The position numbers were made by a program, and so were the translations under genes. Shown here one piece after another: positions 32,341 to 41,878 of a DNA stretch of 60,706 nt. Source of the DNA: Chloroflexota bacterium (GTDB lineage Bacteria > Chloroflexota > UBA6077 > FW602-bin22 > JAMCWG01); NCBI GenBank assembly GCA_023475235.1, contig JAMCWG010000078.1:1435-62140 (forward strand). The letters run 5' to 3'. Each line of letters opens with the position of its first letter. Positions within the stretch are counted from its first letter, which is position 1. The notes under the pieces are model-generated. The model had not been told where the DNA came from. It saw only the letters and a program-made list of their open reading frames with translations, and did no database searches.

Positions 32341-32346
32341 CTGGTA

Positions 32347-33468
32347 CTACTCCGCCGGTGGCTCGTCTGCTCGCAGCAGTGAATGGCCGCTGAGCGGCGG
32401 GTCGATGGCAGCCAGATCGACGCCCATCCGGTCGAGGATCGTCGGGGCGATGTCCGCCCGGTCGCCGGATTCGGCCGCCAGCACATCATTCGTCGCCAGG
32501 AACACGTACGGCGCGTTGTCGTGCGTCTTCTGCCCCTCGTCGAAGCCGTGGTCGGCGGTCACGTACACCAGCGTCTGATCGTATATCCCCTGCTCCTTCA
32601 GCTTATCCACGAGAGCACCGGTCACCTTATCCGCACCCACCAGCGCGTTGTAGTACTCCGGCGAGTCCTCGCCGTTGTTGTGGCCCCAGTGGTCCGGCGC
32701 CAGGATATGGAAGAAGATGAAGAAGGGCCGGCCCTCGTAGCGGTCGAGGAAACCCGCCTCCCTGGCGAGGGCAGCCGGATCGTCGCCGAAGCCGCTGACA
32801 TAGATGTCCACGCTGTCCCGGACATCGAAGTACAACCTCCCGAAATTCAGCCCGTACCCGGCCAGGATGTCATCGATCATCCTATCGACAATGCCGGGCC
32901 GGCTGCCCGGCTTCAAACGCGGAAGCTGCATGAGCGGCATTTCGGACAGGAGCGGGTGGTCGACGCTGATGACGGCTGCCGCAGCAAAGTCCTTCGCCCC
33001 GGAATGGGTCCGCAGCCGCTCGAAGAGCGTGTACTCCTTGGGAATGGGCTGGACCTGACTGTTGCTGTAGACGCCGGTGATGTCGGGGTCGTAGCCGGTC
33101 AGCGCCTGGGCCCAGCCGGCGGCGCTGTCAGTCGCCCCACGGATCTCGATGGGCACGAAAGAGCCACCTTGCGCCAGTGAGGAGATGACGGGCAGATCGC
33201 CGGCGGCCATTGCCTGCTCGACCCGGCGCCGGTCGGCACCATCCCAGCCCACCAGCAAGAAGTTCCTCGGCTGTGGCCGGTCAACCGCTGGCCGAGCGCC
33301 GTCGGGGTTTCCGTTGGCCGCCGACTTGCCGGCGGCAAGGATGCCAGCGGCGATACTACGCGTGCCCTCGGGGCCGGGGATGGCCCCGGTGCTGATGCCT
33401 CGGAACAACGACAGAATGACGGCAAGCGCCACCACAATCAGTAGGACAAGGACTCTACGATTGACCAC
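32347..33468 (-). CDS. Membrane-anchored alkaline phosphatase-superfamily hydrolase (phosphodiesterase/sulfatase type)
   Basis: The 373-residue protein has an N-terminal signal anchor (RVLVLLIVVALAVILSLF) and an extracytoplasmic alkaline phosphatase-fold domain. Metal-site motifs are GWDGADRRRVE (first Asp), ATDSAAGWAQALTG (nucleophile region, Thr or Ser), APDHWGHNNG and TADHGFDEG-THDNAPYVF. This set resembles type I phosphodiesterases and nucleotide pyrophosphatases. The substrate may be a nucleotide, phospholipid or phosphonate. It appears monocistronic, ending at the shared terminator. Confidence 0.78.
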   Translation of the reverse strand: MVNRRVLVLLIVVALAVILSLFRGISTGAIPGPEGTRSIAAGILAAGKSAANGNPDGARPAVDRPQPRNFLLVGWDGADRRRVEQAMAAGDLPVISSLAQGGSFVPIEIRGATDSAAGWAQALTGYDPDITGVYSNSQVQPIPKEYTLFERLRTHSGAKDFAAAAVISVDHPLLSEMPLMQLPRLKPGSRPGIVDRMIDDILAGYGLNFGRLYFDVRDSVDIYVSGFGDDPAALAREAGFLDRYEGRPFFIFFHILAPDHWGHNNGEDSPEYYNALVGADKVTGALVDKLKEQGIYDQTLVYVTADHGFDEGQKTHDNAPYVFLATNDVLAAESGDRADIAPTILDRMGVDLAAIDPPLSGHSLLRADEPPAE

Positions 33469-33509
33469 GATTTGCCTTTCTAGTGACCAGTCACAGCCGG
33501 AGTGATGGA

Positions 33510-33637
33510 TGTCATTCTGAGCCGAAGCGCAGCGGTCGCAGACTCGCCTCTGGCGAGAGGCGAAGAATCCCGGCCTCAGAGGGCTGAGATCCTTCGCGAA
33601 GTCTATCCTGAGCGGTAGCGAAGGGCTCAGGATGACA
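33510..33637. repeat. Imperfect inverted-repeat element (TGTCATTCTGAGC family)
   Basis: TGTCATTCTGAGC (33510-33522) is matched by the inverted GCTCAGGATGACA (33625-33637) with one mismatch, enclosing GAAGAATCCC and GATCCTTCGC internal arms. This recurrent intergenic element type is seen in many environmental genomes. The rest of the 33469-34031 gap has a 32-codon hydrophobic frame at about 33721 but no convincing gene. Confidence 0.75.
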
Positions 33638-34031
33638 GACCATCATCGCGGTGTTGACGTACTACTAGAACCGGGCGGCAAATGATAGACAGCAGTCGTA
33701 GCTTATGCTACAGTCCCGCTATGCCTGCGATACGAATGGCAATGCCCGATATCGTGAAGATCTGGCTGCCCTTGGCGGCGACCGCAATCGGCCTCCTGGT
33801 TGCAGACAGGCTGCGGTAGCGGTGAAGCAGCTCCTGAACCGCTTCACAGCTTCCCCGACTGCTCCCTTGCGTAATGCTTCGTGCTATAATCCAGCTTGCC
33901 ATCATTTGTGGCCCGAAGCGATGCGCCTTCGCCGCGCAGCCGCGACATAATCTCGTTGACCGTTAAGTAAGTGAGCTGACCTGCATTGTTGACCGGGGCG
34001 CCACGGGGGTGGTGCCCCGCCGGAGGCCATC

Positions 34032-35087
34032 GTGGAAAGGCTGCTATGGGTAGCCCTCGGCGCCAGCCTGACGCTGGCGATGGCGCTGGTCGCTGTATTC
34101 GTGACTGGAATGGGACAATACTATGCCCACAGGATGGCCCTCCCTGCAATAGTCCCCATCGGCGTCACCTCGGCGATGGTCGAGCTCGGCGTCGAGCCTC
34201 CCAAGGCTGCCGCTGACACGCAAGACGCGGGGCAACCTCGGTCCCCAGCAGAAGAATCGGCGGCCTCCACTCCGGCGACCACACCGACATCCACGGCCAC
34301 GGCGACGGACGCCCCCTCCGCTACTCCCACGGCAACCGGCACGCCTACGGCATCGCCCACCGTGACACTCACGCCGAGCCCAACCCTCAGTCCCACACCG
34401 CTGCCAGCGCGGGTCAAGGTCCCCATCCTTATGTACCACTACATCCGGGTGAACCCCGATCCCACGGACATGGCCGGCTTCAACCTTTCGGTCACGCCGA
34501 AGAACTTCGAGGCCCAGGTGGACTACTTGACGCGTAACGGCTATCACACCGTCTCCTTCGAGCAACTGGTCGCCTACTTCAAGGCGAAGCAGCCGCTGCC
34601 CCCCAAGCCTATCATCCTCACCTTCGACGACGGCTACCGCGACTTCTACACCAACGCCTACCCCGTGCTGAAGAAGTACGGCCAGACGGCCACGGTGTTC
34701 ATCATCACCGACTGGGTGGGCCGGCCACAGTACCTGACCTCGCAGGAGATCGTCGAGATGGCGGCCAACGGCATAGATTTCGGCGGCCACACAGCCCGCC
34801 ATACCGACATGCGCAGTATGGATGAGACATTGGCGATCACGGAGGTGATTGCCAGCAAGCGGGCCCTGGACACGATGCTGGGGAAGAAGACTATCGCCTT
34901 CGCCTATCCCAGCGGCAGCTATAGCGATTGGGCGATCTCGCTGCTGAAGGCTGCGGGATACCAGGCGGCCGTGACCACCGAATACGACACATGGCATCGC
35001 GAGGCCGACCTTCTGGAGCTGGGCCGGGTGCGGGTCGCCGGCTCTACGACGCTGCAAAGCCTGGCTATGCAAATCCAGGCACAGTAG
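34032..35087 (+). CDS. Membrane-anchored polysaccharide deacetylase
   Basis: The 351-residue protein has an N-terminal membrane anchor (about 5-28), a Thr/Pro/Ser-rich stalk (about 60-130) and a NodB-type carbohydrate esterase 4 domain. Catalytic motifs are TFDDGYRDFY (metal-binding and base Asp), GGHTARHTDM (the H-x4-H metal pair) and AFAYPSGSY. VPILMYHYI is the usual domain start. It should remove N-acetyl or O-acetyl groups from extracellular glycans. GTG at 34032 follows GGAGG. Confidence 0.88.
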   Translation: MERLLWVALGASLTLAMALVAVFVTGMGQYYAHRMALPAIVPIGVTSAMVELGVEPPKAAADTQDAGQPRSPAEESAASTPATTPTSTATATDAPSATPTATGTPTASPTVTLTPSPTLSPTPLPARVKVPILMYHYIRVNPDPTDMAGFNLSVTPKNFEAQVDYLTRNGYHTVSFEQLVAYFKAKQPLPPKPIILTFDDGYRDFYTNAYPVLKKYGQTATVFIITDWVGRPQYLTSQEIVEMAANGIDFGGHTARHTDMRSMDETLAITEVIASKRALDTMLGKKTIAFAYPSGSYSDWAISLLKAAGYQAAVTTEYDTWHREADLLELGRVRVAGSTTLQSLAMQIQAQ

Positions 35088-35167
35088 CCGCGCGGGCTCC
35101 AGGGAAACATCTGCGAGCCGCCCGAGCGAGCGAGAAGACGGCCGCTGCTGCAAGCGCGGCCCTGCCG

Positions 35168-35500
35168 CTATCCCGACTCCAGCGGAATGCAGCAGACGAA
35201 CCGCAGGGTGTCCACTCCCCTGTTGGCGAAGGCGTGCTGCTCGCCGGGAGCGACGTATACCACATCGCCGGCGCCGATGGCCCGCTCCCCGTCAGCCGCC
35301 GCCACCACGCCCTGACCGGAGACGACGAAGACCTCGTGCTCCCACTGGTGATGGTGGAGCGGTGTGGAAGCGTTCGGCTGCACCTCGAACACCCGCATTG
35401 CGAAGTGCGGCGCGCCCTCTTTCGCGCCGATCACCGTGCGCATCGCCACGCCCGGCATCTCCTGTTCGGCCTCCGCCTGACGATAATGGCGAACTTTCAT
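35168..35500 (-). CDS. Cupin domain protein
   Basis: The 110-residue single-domain cupin shows motif 1 as PLHHHQWEHEVFVVSGQG (three His and a Glu as metal ligands) and motif 2 as PGEQHAFAN. The start at 35500 follows GAGGGAGG. Small stand-alone cupins of this type include isomerases, dioxygenases and sensors, and nothing nearby identifies the substrate. It converges on the deacetylase gene. Confidence 0.8.
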   Translation of the reverse strand: MKVRHYRQAEAEQEMPGVAMRTVIGAKEGAPHFAMRVFEVQPNASTPLHHHQWEHEVFVVSGQGVVAAADGERAIGAGDVVYVAPGEQHAFANRGVDTLRFVCCIPLESG

Positions 35501-35655
35501 TGAGCAACCCTCCCTCGCGCACAAACGGCACAGCAGCATTATGTATGTAGCCCCACGGACGGATTCTATGCGCCGGGCCGATGCCTGTCAAACTCGGCAC
35601 GTCGAGCCGGCCGCCATACTACGGCCGGCCAGAGCTGTGTTATACTGGAAACACC

Positions 35656-37452
35656 ATGGACCAACAGCATATACGGAATTTCTCCATCGTGGCACATATC
35701 GACCACGGCAAGACAACTTTATCTGATCGGCTTCTTGAATATACCGGCACGGTCTCTAACCGGGAGATGACCGAGCAGCTACTGGACTCGATGGACCTTG
35801 AGCGAGAGAAAGGCATCACCATCAAGGCCCGGGCGGTCCGGATGGCTTACCGCGCCCAGGACGGCCAGCAGTACCAGCTCAACCTCATCGACACGCCGGG
35901 GCACGTGGACTTCACCTACGAGGTCAGCCGCAGCCTGGCGGCCTGCGAAGGCGCCATACTGGTGGTGGATGCCGCCCAGGGCATCGAGGCCCAGACCCTG
36001 GCCAACGTCTACTTGGCGATGGAGCACGACCTGACCATCATCCCCGTCGTGAACAAGATCGATCTGCCCGGTGCCCAGCCGCAGAAGGTGGCGCAGGAAA
36101 TCGAGGATGTGATTGGCTTTCCCACCAGCGAGGTCATCTTCGCCTCGGCGAAGGAAGGCATCGGGACAAAAGAGATCCTCGAAGCGGTCGTGAAGCGCGT
36201 CCCGCCGCCGAGAGGCAACCTCCATCAGCCGCTGCGGGCGCTCATCTTCGATTCGCATTACGACCCGTATAAAGGTGTTGTGACCTATGTGCGGGTGGTA
36301 GACGGGACAGTGCAGCCAGCGGGCCGGCTCACGATGATGGCCACGGGCAGGGAAGCCGAGGCCCTCGAGGTGGGCGTGTTTCGCCCCCAGATGGTGACGG
36401 TGGACAGCCTCGCCGCCGGCGAGGTGGGATATATCGCGACCGGCCTGAAAACGGTCGGCGACTGTCGCGTCGGCGACACTATTACTACCTCGGTGAACGG
36501 GGCCAGCGTGCCCCTGCCCGGCTACCGGCCGGCCAAGCCGATGGTCTTCGCCGGGCTGTATCCGTCTCAGAGTGCCGATTACCTCCTGCTGCGAGAGGCG
36601 CTGGAGAAGCTGCGCCTGAACGACGCCGCCCTTTCCTTCGAGCCGGAGACGTCGCTGGCCCTCGGCTTCGGCTTCCGGTGCGGCTTCCTGGGAATGCTGC
36701 ATATGGAGATCGTGCAGGAGCGGCTCGAGCGCGAGTACAACCTTGACCTGCTCATCACCTCTCCCAGCGTGGAATACCGCGTGCAGACCACCGACGGGCA
36801 GGAAATCGCCATCGACAGCCCGGCCAAGCTGCCCGACCCGTCCAAGATCGTCACCATCGGCGAGCCCTGGATGAAAATCTCCATCGTCGCTCCCAGCCGC
36901 TACATCGGCACCATCATGGAGCTGGTGACGAACCGGCGCGGCTCCTTCGAGCGGATGGAGTACCTGGACGAGCAGCGGGTGCTGCTGAGCTACGAGCTGC
37001 CCCTCAGCGAGATGCTGGTAGACTTCTACGACGAGCTGAAATCGCGCACGCAGGGCTACGCCTCCCTCGACTACACTTTCGCCGACTACCGGCCGGCCAG
37101 GATGGTGAAGCTGGAGATACTGGTGAACAACCAGCCGGTGGACGCCCTGTCCCTGATCACCCATGCCGACAACGCCTATGCCATCGGCCGCGAGCTGGTG
37201 CAGAAGCTCCGGCGGCTCATCCCACGGCAACTGTTCGAGGTCCCGATCCAGGCAGCCATCGGCGGCAAGATCATATCTCGAGAGAACATCGCGGCGATGC
37301 GGAAGAATGTCCTGGCGAAGTGCTACGGGGGAGATGTCACGCGAAAGCGCAAGTTACTGGAGAAGCAGGCCGAGGGCAAGAAGCGAATGAAGAGGGTTGG
37401 AAACGTCGACATTCCCCAGGAGGCATTCATGGCCGTGCTCCGGCTGCGCTAG
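35656..37452 (+). CDS. lepA: Translation elongation factor 4 (LepA)
   Basis: The 598-residue ribosome-associated GTPase has G-domain motifs [38 protein letters not shown] and NKIDLPGA. LepA-specific elements follow: the [22 protein letters not shown] region and the C-terminal domain with [10 protein letters not shown] and [19 protein letters not shown]-like sequence. It is the usual family length. [10 protein letters not shown] at 35656 is the start; a longer in-frame ATG at 35581 is not supported. It ends one base from the convergent membrane-protein gene. Confidence 0.97.
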   Translation: MDQQHIRNFSIVAHIDHGKTTLSDRLLEYTGTVSNREMTEQLLDSMDLEREKGITIKARAVRMAYRAQDGQQYQLNLIDTPGHVDFTYEVSRSLAACEGAILVVDAAQGIEAQTLANVYLAMEHDLTIIPVVNKIDLPGAQPQKVAQEIEDVIGFPTSEVIFASAKEGIGTKEILEAVVKRVPPPRGNLHQPLRALIFDSHYDPYKGVVTYVRVVDGTVQPAGRLTMMATGREAEALEVGVFRPQMVTVDSLAAGEVGYIATGLKTVGDCRVGDTITTSVNGASVPLPGYRPAKPMVFAGLYPSQSADYLLLREALEKLRLNDAALSFEPETSLALGFGFRCGFLGMLHMEIVQERLEREYNLDLLITSPSVEYRVQTTDGQEIAIDSPAKLPDPSKIVTIGEPWMKISIVAPSRYIGTIMELVTNRRGSFERMEYLDEQRVLLSYELPLSEMLVDFYDELKSRTQGYASLDYTFADYRPARMVKLEILVNNQPVDALSLITHADNAYAIGRELVQKLRRLIPRQLFEVPIQAAIGGKIISRENIAAMRKNVLAKCYGGDVTRKRKLLEKQAEGKKRMKRVGNVDIPQEAFMAVLRLR

Positions 37453-37453
37453 G

Positions 37454-39082
37454 TCAGTGGCGCCGCCGGTAGGGCTTGGGCCCGCTTGCCCTGCCGACCA
37501 CCAGGACCAGCAGCGTGCCCAGGAACACGGCCGCTGCGGCGAACAGGCACGGCGACAACTGGCGGAGCAGCGCCACCGGGTCGGGGCCCGGCGAGCGCTT
37601 CATCTCCACCCTCACCTGGAGCAGCACCTGTTTGTTCTGCACGACAAGGTTGGCGGTCTGCAGCACGCTCCCCGACTGCCGCTGCACGCCCGGGTCCCAG
37701 TCCCACAGCAGGCGAGCTGCTCCGTCCTCACCGCTGTTCTGAACGTAGGCCACGACGCGCGCCAGCGCCAGACTCAGCTCAATGGGCTGATATATCACCT
37801 TTCGAAAGCCGCTGGGCAGAATCACGACGCGGTTGGCCCCTTTGAGGGCAGTGGTGACCTGGGTGCCATCGAGCAGTTGGATCGTCCGGGTGCCCCTCGC
37901 CCCATCCACGACAGGCTCCCCCAATGGAAACCACTCCTCATCGTACTCGAGGAATAGCTCGAATTCGCGCCCCTGCAGCTTTATGTTGTCCAGAGGCTGG
38001 TCCTTCTGCACCTTGAAGCCGGCGGCCTGGACCACATCCATCCAGCGTTCCGGGTCGTTGTACAGCAAAGTGGCCAGATAGCGGCTGCTGACTCCCGCAT
38101 CGAGAATACGCATCCGGTAAGTCGCACCGTAGCTGTCAACCTTCGCGCGGTAGATGCCCGCTTTACGCCGCTGCTCATCCTGGTCGCGCTGCATCTGCTC
38201 CACTTCCGGAGGCAACTGAGCCGATGGCGGCGAAGGGATCGCCACTTCCTCTATGGGATCATCGGTGAACGACAGCCCCGGGGCCACGACAATTCGCAGC
38301 CTGTCCAGAGCAGGGGGTGGCCAGTTGTTGACGTCGACGCCGGTCTGAGAGATGAAATGCTCCATTGCCTTGATGGTATCCGCTCCGTAGATGAGCGCCA
38401 CGGCCTGCTCAAAGGTCTCATCCGCCCGATACTGGTATTCGAGCAGGCGCGCACCGGCAGGCACGGGGCGGTCGCTGGTATCACCGGGAACGGCAAATTC
38501 CTGAGCCGGCTTATCGCTGGGAAGCTCCACCACGCGGGCGTTCGCCCGCCGGCGCTCGACTGCTCCGTTGTAGTAGGTGTTTATCTCCCAATCGCCCTCG
38601 CGCCTGCTGTCTTTGAGCACGAAAGCCACCGAAGGATCGACGGTAACGCCGATCTTCAGCCCCACCGGGATGTGCTGGGCATCGATGTTCGGCTGTCGCT
38701 TCCGGACCAGCTCTAACAGCTCGGGAGCGCGGCGCTCGTCGCCGTAGAGGACGAGAGAGGCATCGGCCAGGGTGCCGCCAGGCTTGATAGTCACTTCGAA
38801 GCGCTGAAACCAGCGCCCCTGGAGGTCTTTGCCTTCCTCCGCCAGGACAAGCTCCACCCCCAGGTCGGCCAGCGGGACCGCCGATACCCCCTTTTGAGGG
38901 GTGGAGGGTGGGGACGAGCTGGGGACGTCCCCTGCCTGCCACGACGGCACAGCCTGCCAGGATGGCTCGCCATGCCGCACGAGGGCAGGTGGGGGCGTCA
39001 GCACCTGCGAGTACGTCGGAACATCAAAGCCGAGAGGTATCACAAGACTCACCGCGCGGTCTGGTGCCCGGCCGCCAAGCAC
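37454..39082 (-). CDS. Conserved-looking membrane-attached protein, function unknown
   Basis: Read from GTG 39082 this gives 542 residues: a Pro-rich start, a large extracytoplasmic-type region with repeated beta-rich segments (about 90-500), and a C-terminal membrane helix (CLFAAAAVFLGTLLVLVVG, about 513-531) with a basic tail. No family is recognised. The frame stays open upstream of 39082 except for one TAG at 39098-39100, and then encodes a plausible N-terminal membrane helix from ATG 39232, so the real protein may be longer. GTG 39082 lacks a ribosome-binding site. Confidence 0.7.
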   Translation of the reverse strand: MLGGRAPDRAVSLVIPLGFDVPTYSQVLTPPPALVRHGEPSWQAVPSWQAGDVPSSSPPSTPQKGVSAVPLADLGVELVLAEEGKDLQGRWFQRFEVTIKPGGTLADASLVLYGDERRAPELLELVRKRQPNIDAQHIPVGLKIGVTVDPSVAFVLKDSRREGDWEINTYYNGAVERRRANARVVELPSDKPAQEFAVPGDTSDRPVPAGARLLEYQYRADETFEQAVALIYGADTIKAMEHFISQTGVDVNNWPPPALDRLRIVVAPGLSFTDDPIEEVAIPSPPSAQLPPEVEQMQRDQDEQRRKAGIYRAKVDSYGATYRMRILDAGVSSRYLATLLYNDPERWMDVVQAAGFKVQKDQPLDNIKLQGREFELFLEYDEEWFPLGEPVVDGARGTRTIQLLDGTQVTTALKGANRVVILPSGFRKVIYQPIELSLALARVVAYVQNSGEDGAARLLWDWDPGVQRQSGSVLQTANLVVQNKQVLLQVRVEMKRSPGPDPVALLRQLSPCLFAAAAVFLGTLLVLVVGRASGPKPYRRRH

Positions 39083-39232
39083 CTTGGCAGCCGAAGGCTA
39101 GCCCCGGCCGCTGCCGAATATGGCGGATGCCAAGGTCCAGGCCTCAAGAGCGTAGAGACCCAGCGAGGCAAGCACGACTGCCCACCCTAACGCCTCAACA
39201 ACACGCCCGTGCGAACTGGTCCAGTTCTGCAT
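39083..39232 (-). other. In-frame N-terminal extension separated by a TAG codon
   Basis: From ATG 39232, preceded by TGAGG, the same frame as the downstream gene encodes 44 residues with a membrane helix (EALGWAVVLASLGLYALEAW), then TAG at 39098-39100, then PSAAKV leading straight into the 37454-39082 protein. This looks like one gene interrupted by an amber codon. The gap 39233-39918 upstream has no other gene apart from an inverted-repeat element. Confidence 0.5.
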
Positions 39233-39400
39233 CACGATCCTCAATGGTCCCACTCCGGACAGAAGCCGATGCGCTTACCTATCCAATTAGGCATTGGCGG
39301 AGGCTATTTGCCTTCGCCGCTTAGTAGCTGTCCGGCCAACCGGTATAATATAGCACAAGACTTGTGGGTCCGCACTGGCGCGACCCCCGCACGCAGGAGT

Positions 39401-39469
39401 CTTTTTCAAAGTCCGTACTTCCATCATATCTACAAGATCGGAACGATGCGCAGGCGGACTTTTGAAAAG
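39401..39469. repeat. Short inverted-repeat element
   Basis: CTTTTTCAAAGTCCG (39401-39415) and CGGACTTTTGAAAAG (39455-39469) form 15-base arms matching at 13 positions around 39 bases. The GACTTTGAAAA core resembles the right end of the MITE at 10194-10211, so a common origin is possible. Confidence 0.5.
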
Positions 39470-39918
39470 TTGCCACGCTCCTTCAGGGTACCACCGCGGA
39501 TGAGAATGCTCACTTATTTCGAGAACAGACCCCAGGACGATGTGAACATCAGCCAAGCCGCAGGCAACATCGATTGGTTAGAGCGACACTCGAGCAGCCT
39601 CCGTAAACCGCCAGAAAGATCGAAAGATGCTCTCACTTGACAGTTAGCGCTATACTAAGCTCGGACTGGCGCGTCGAGTCGATGGCGAGCGAAGCTTGTC
39701 ACAATGAAGTCCGGCTTCGGCCAGGTCCGTCATCGCGGAATGGACGCCTCGCCGGGCGAGAACCTGCGGCGGAGACACGATGAGGGAAGGAGGGCAAGGA
39801 AAGAAAAAAGGAGAGATCAAGCCTGGAATCGCAACCAACCGGCGACAGGACTTGCAGTCAACATCTTTCTCGACGTGGAGAAGGCAAAAGGGGCAAGAGA
39901 CCAAAGGAGGAATAGAAG

Positions 39919-41568
39919 GTGTCTCACGCCATTTGGAAGTTGATTGCCGTGACGATGATTATCAGTTTGGTCGCCGCTTGCGCACCATCCCAACCGACGG
40001 AAGCACCAGCAAAGCCCCCTGTGACAGCACCGGCGGCCCCGGTAGAGGTGGTCCAGCCCTTGCCGACGACGGCCGTGCCCGCCCCGAAGGTCAAGAGAGG
40101 CGGCACTTTGCGGGTGGCCGACAATGAGGAATGGGCCCCTAACCTGGACCCCCATCAAATCACTTCCCGGCCAATCGGTTACGAGTTCTTGCATGACACA
40201 CTGGTGCGCGTCTCGCTGGACCCGAAGACAGGTAAGCGAACGATGAAGCCGGGACTGGCGGAATCCTGGGAACAAACGACCCCCAAGGCCATCGTAATGA
40301 AGCTCCGGAAAGACGTCGTCTTCCATGACGGCAGCAAGTTCAATGCAGAAGTAGCCAAGTGGAACTTGGACCGGATGCTGAGCCATCCCAAGTCCGCGGC
40401 CAAGACGGACGTGGCCGTGATCGACAACGTGTCCGTCGTGGATGAATACACGATCAGCATCAATCTGAAGAGCGCCCCCGCCGGCATCCTCTACCGTCTC
40501 AGCGACGCCATCGCTCTCCGGCCCTGGATAGCTTCGAAAGCGGCGATAGAGCGAGACGGGGACGAAGCTCTCACCCGCCGCACAGTGGGCAGTGGATCGA
40601 TGCAGTTTGTCGAATGGATCACCGGTGACCGGATGACGATGAAGAAATGGGACAAATATTGGGAGAAGGGTGAGGACGGTCAGCCCATGCCTTATGTGGA
40701 TGGCGTAGTCATCCGGATCATACGGGACGAGACCGTCGGCATTACCGAGCTGAGAACTGGCAATATCGACGTTCACGATCGTATTGAGCCGCGCAGCTTC
40801 TCCGCTATCCAAGCGAGCCCTGACCTGGAGCTCATCGTGTTGCCGTGGATTGGCTGGCTGAACTACATCATCTTCAACGTCCAGAAGCCGCCCTTTGACA
40901 ATCTGAAGCTACGTCAGGCTGCCGCCTACGCCATCGATCGTGAGAGCATCGCTAAAGCACTTGGGATGGGCTCTGGCTACCCGAGCTACTACTACTGGGG
41001 GCCCGGAGACCTGGCCTACGACGAGACTCTGCCTCGCTACACCTACGATAAAGACAAGGCCAAGCAGCTTGTAAAGGATGCAGGCTTCCCGACCGGCGTG
41101 GATATCACCGACGACTTCCTGCAGACAGAGCCAAACCCGCGCACCGCTCAAGCTATGAAGCAGGCCTGGGACGAAGTTGGGATTCGGACCACCCTGAACC
41201 TGATGGAGCGCACGCCCTTTGTCTCCAAGCTACAGGTGGGCAATTTCCAGGTTGCCAACTCGCTCCGAACCTGGGGGGAGGCCGATCCAGAAGCCTACTC
41301 ATACCGCTTGACATCGACGGGAACCTTCAACTTCGCTCACTTCGAGAACGCCGACATGGACAAATGCATGGAGGAAGGCCGCAACACCGCCGAGGACGCC
41401 AAGCGAGTGGAGATTTACAAGCGCTGCCAGAGAATCATCTTTGAACAGGTCCCCTACGATCAAGTCTGGTTTACACCATTTGCCTTGTCGGTCAATAAGA
41501 AAGTTAAGGGCTGGGAACCCCATTTCTTCAATCAGGTGATGCTGAGAGGCGCCTGGATCGACAGGTAA
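39919..41568 (+). CDS. ABC transporter substrate-binding lipoprotein, peptide/nickel family 5
   Basis: The 549-residue lipoprotein has a signal peptide with lipobox LVAAC (Cys 21), a Pro/Ala-rich spacer, and an SBP_bac_5 fold. Signatures are GGTLRVADNEEW, FHDGSKFNAEVAKWNLDRM, RQAAAYAIDRESIAKAL and the C-terminal WGEADPEAYSYR region. Family members deliver peptides, opines, nickel or sugars to a permease. No permease or ATPase genes are adjacent, so it is an orphan here. GTG at 39919 follows AAAGGAGG. Confidence 0.9.
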   Translation: MSHAIWKLIAVTMIISLVAACAPSQPTEAPAKPPVTAPAAPVEVVQPLPTTAVPAPKVKRGGTLRVADNEEWAPNLDPHQITSRPIGYEFLHDTLVRVSLDPKTGKRTMKPGLAESWEQTTPKAIVMKLRKDVVFHDGSKFNAEVAKWNLDRMLSHPKSAAKTDVAVIDNVSVVDEYTISINLKSAPAGILYRLSDAIALRPWIASKAAIERDGDEALTRRTVGSGSMQFVEWITGDRMTMKKWDKYWEKGEDGQPMPYVDGVVIRIIRDETVGITELRTGNIDVHDRIEPRSFSAIQASPDLELIVLPWIGWLNYIIFNVQKPPFDNLKLRQAAAYAIDRESIAKALGMGSGYPSYYYWGPGDLAYDETLPRYTYDKDKAKQLVKDAGFPTGVDITDDFLQTEPNPRTAQAMKQAWDEVGIRTTLNLMERTPFVSKLQVGNFQVANSLRTWGEADPEAYSYRLTSTGTFNFAHFENADMDKCMEEGRNTAEDAKRVEIYKRCQRIIFEQVPYDQVWFTPFALSVNKKVKGWEPHFFNQVMLRGAWIDR

Positions 41569-41665
41569 GCGAGGATGGCAACATCCAAGCCCGAACGGGA
41601 CCACATATTTGATATTCGAGAGACGCTTGCTCATCTGCGAGGGCGACTCAGAGACGGCTCAGAGA

Positions 41666-41696
41666 AACGGGCCGGGGCCAGTAACCCTGGCCCGTT
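41666..41696 (+). terminator. Hairpin after the substrate-binding protein gene
   Basis: AACGGGCCGGG (41666-41676) pairs with CCTGGCCCGTT (41686-41696), with one G-U pair in 11, around a 9-base loop. No T-tract follows. Confidence 0.5.
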
Positions 41697-41729
41697 CACG
41701 GAACACGTTCGAGGCATCCTTTTCCGTGG

Positions 41730-41758
41730 TTGTTCAACATAGGGGAGCGCGCTATATT
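41730..41758 (+). promoter_or_regulatory. Candidate promoter for the glycosyltransferase gene
   Basis: TTGTTC (41730-41735) and TATATT (41753-41758) are spaced by 17 nt. The -35 match is weak and the leader would be about 115 nt. Confidence 0.35.
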
Positions 41759-41878
41759 GTGGCATCGTATTGCTTTTTTGCCGGTCTAATGATAGGATTT
41801 CAAGAGAGCAGAGAAGGACGGGCACGCTGCTTCTTCTCAAGAAGCTAGTACCGTTCCCCACTGGAGATACAGTCAGCG

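Noticed and set aside
33721-33819. A 32-codon hydrophobic small protein
   Set aside because: No ribosome-binding site was seen and nothing supports it beyond a short open frame.
39098-39100. Pyrrolysine decoding of the in-frame TAG
   Set aside because: The only methylamine-type methyltransferase here has no in-frame TAG, no pyl genes are in the window, and the interrupted protein is not a methyltransferase. Mutation, sequence error or downstream initiation is simpler.
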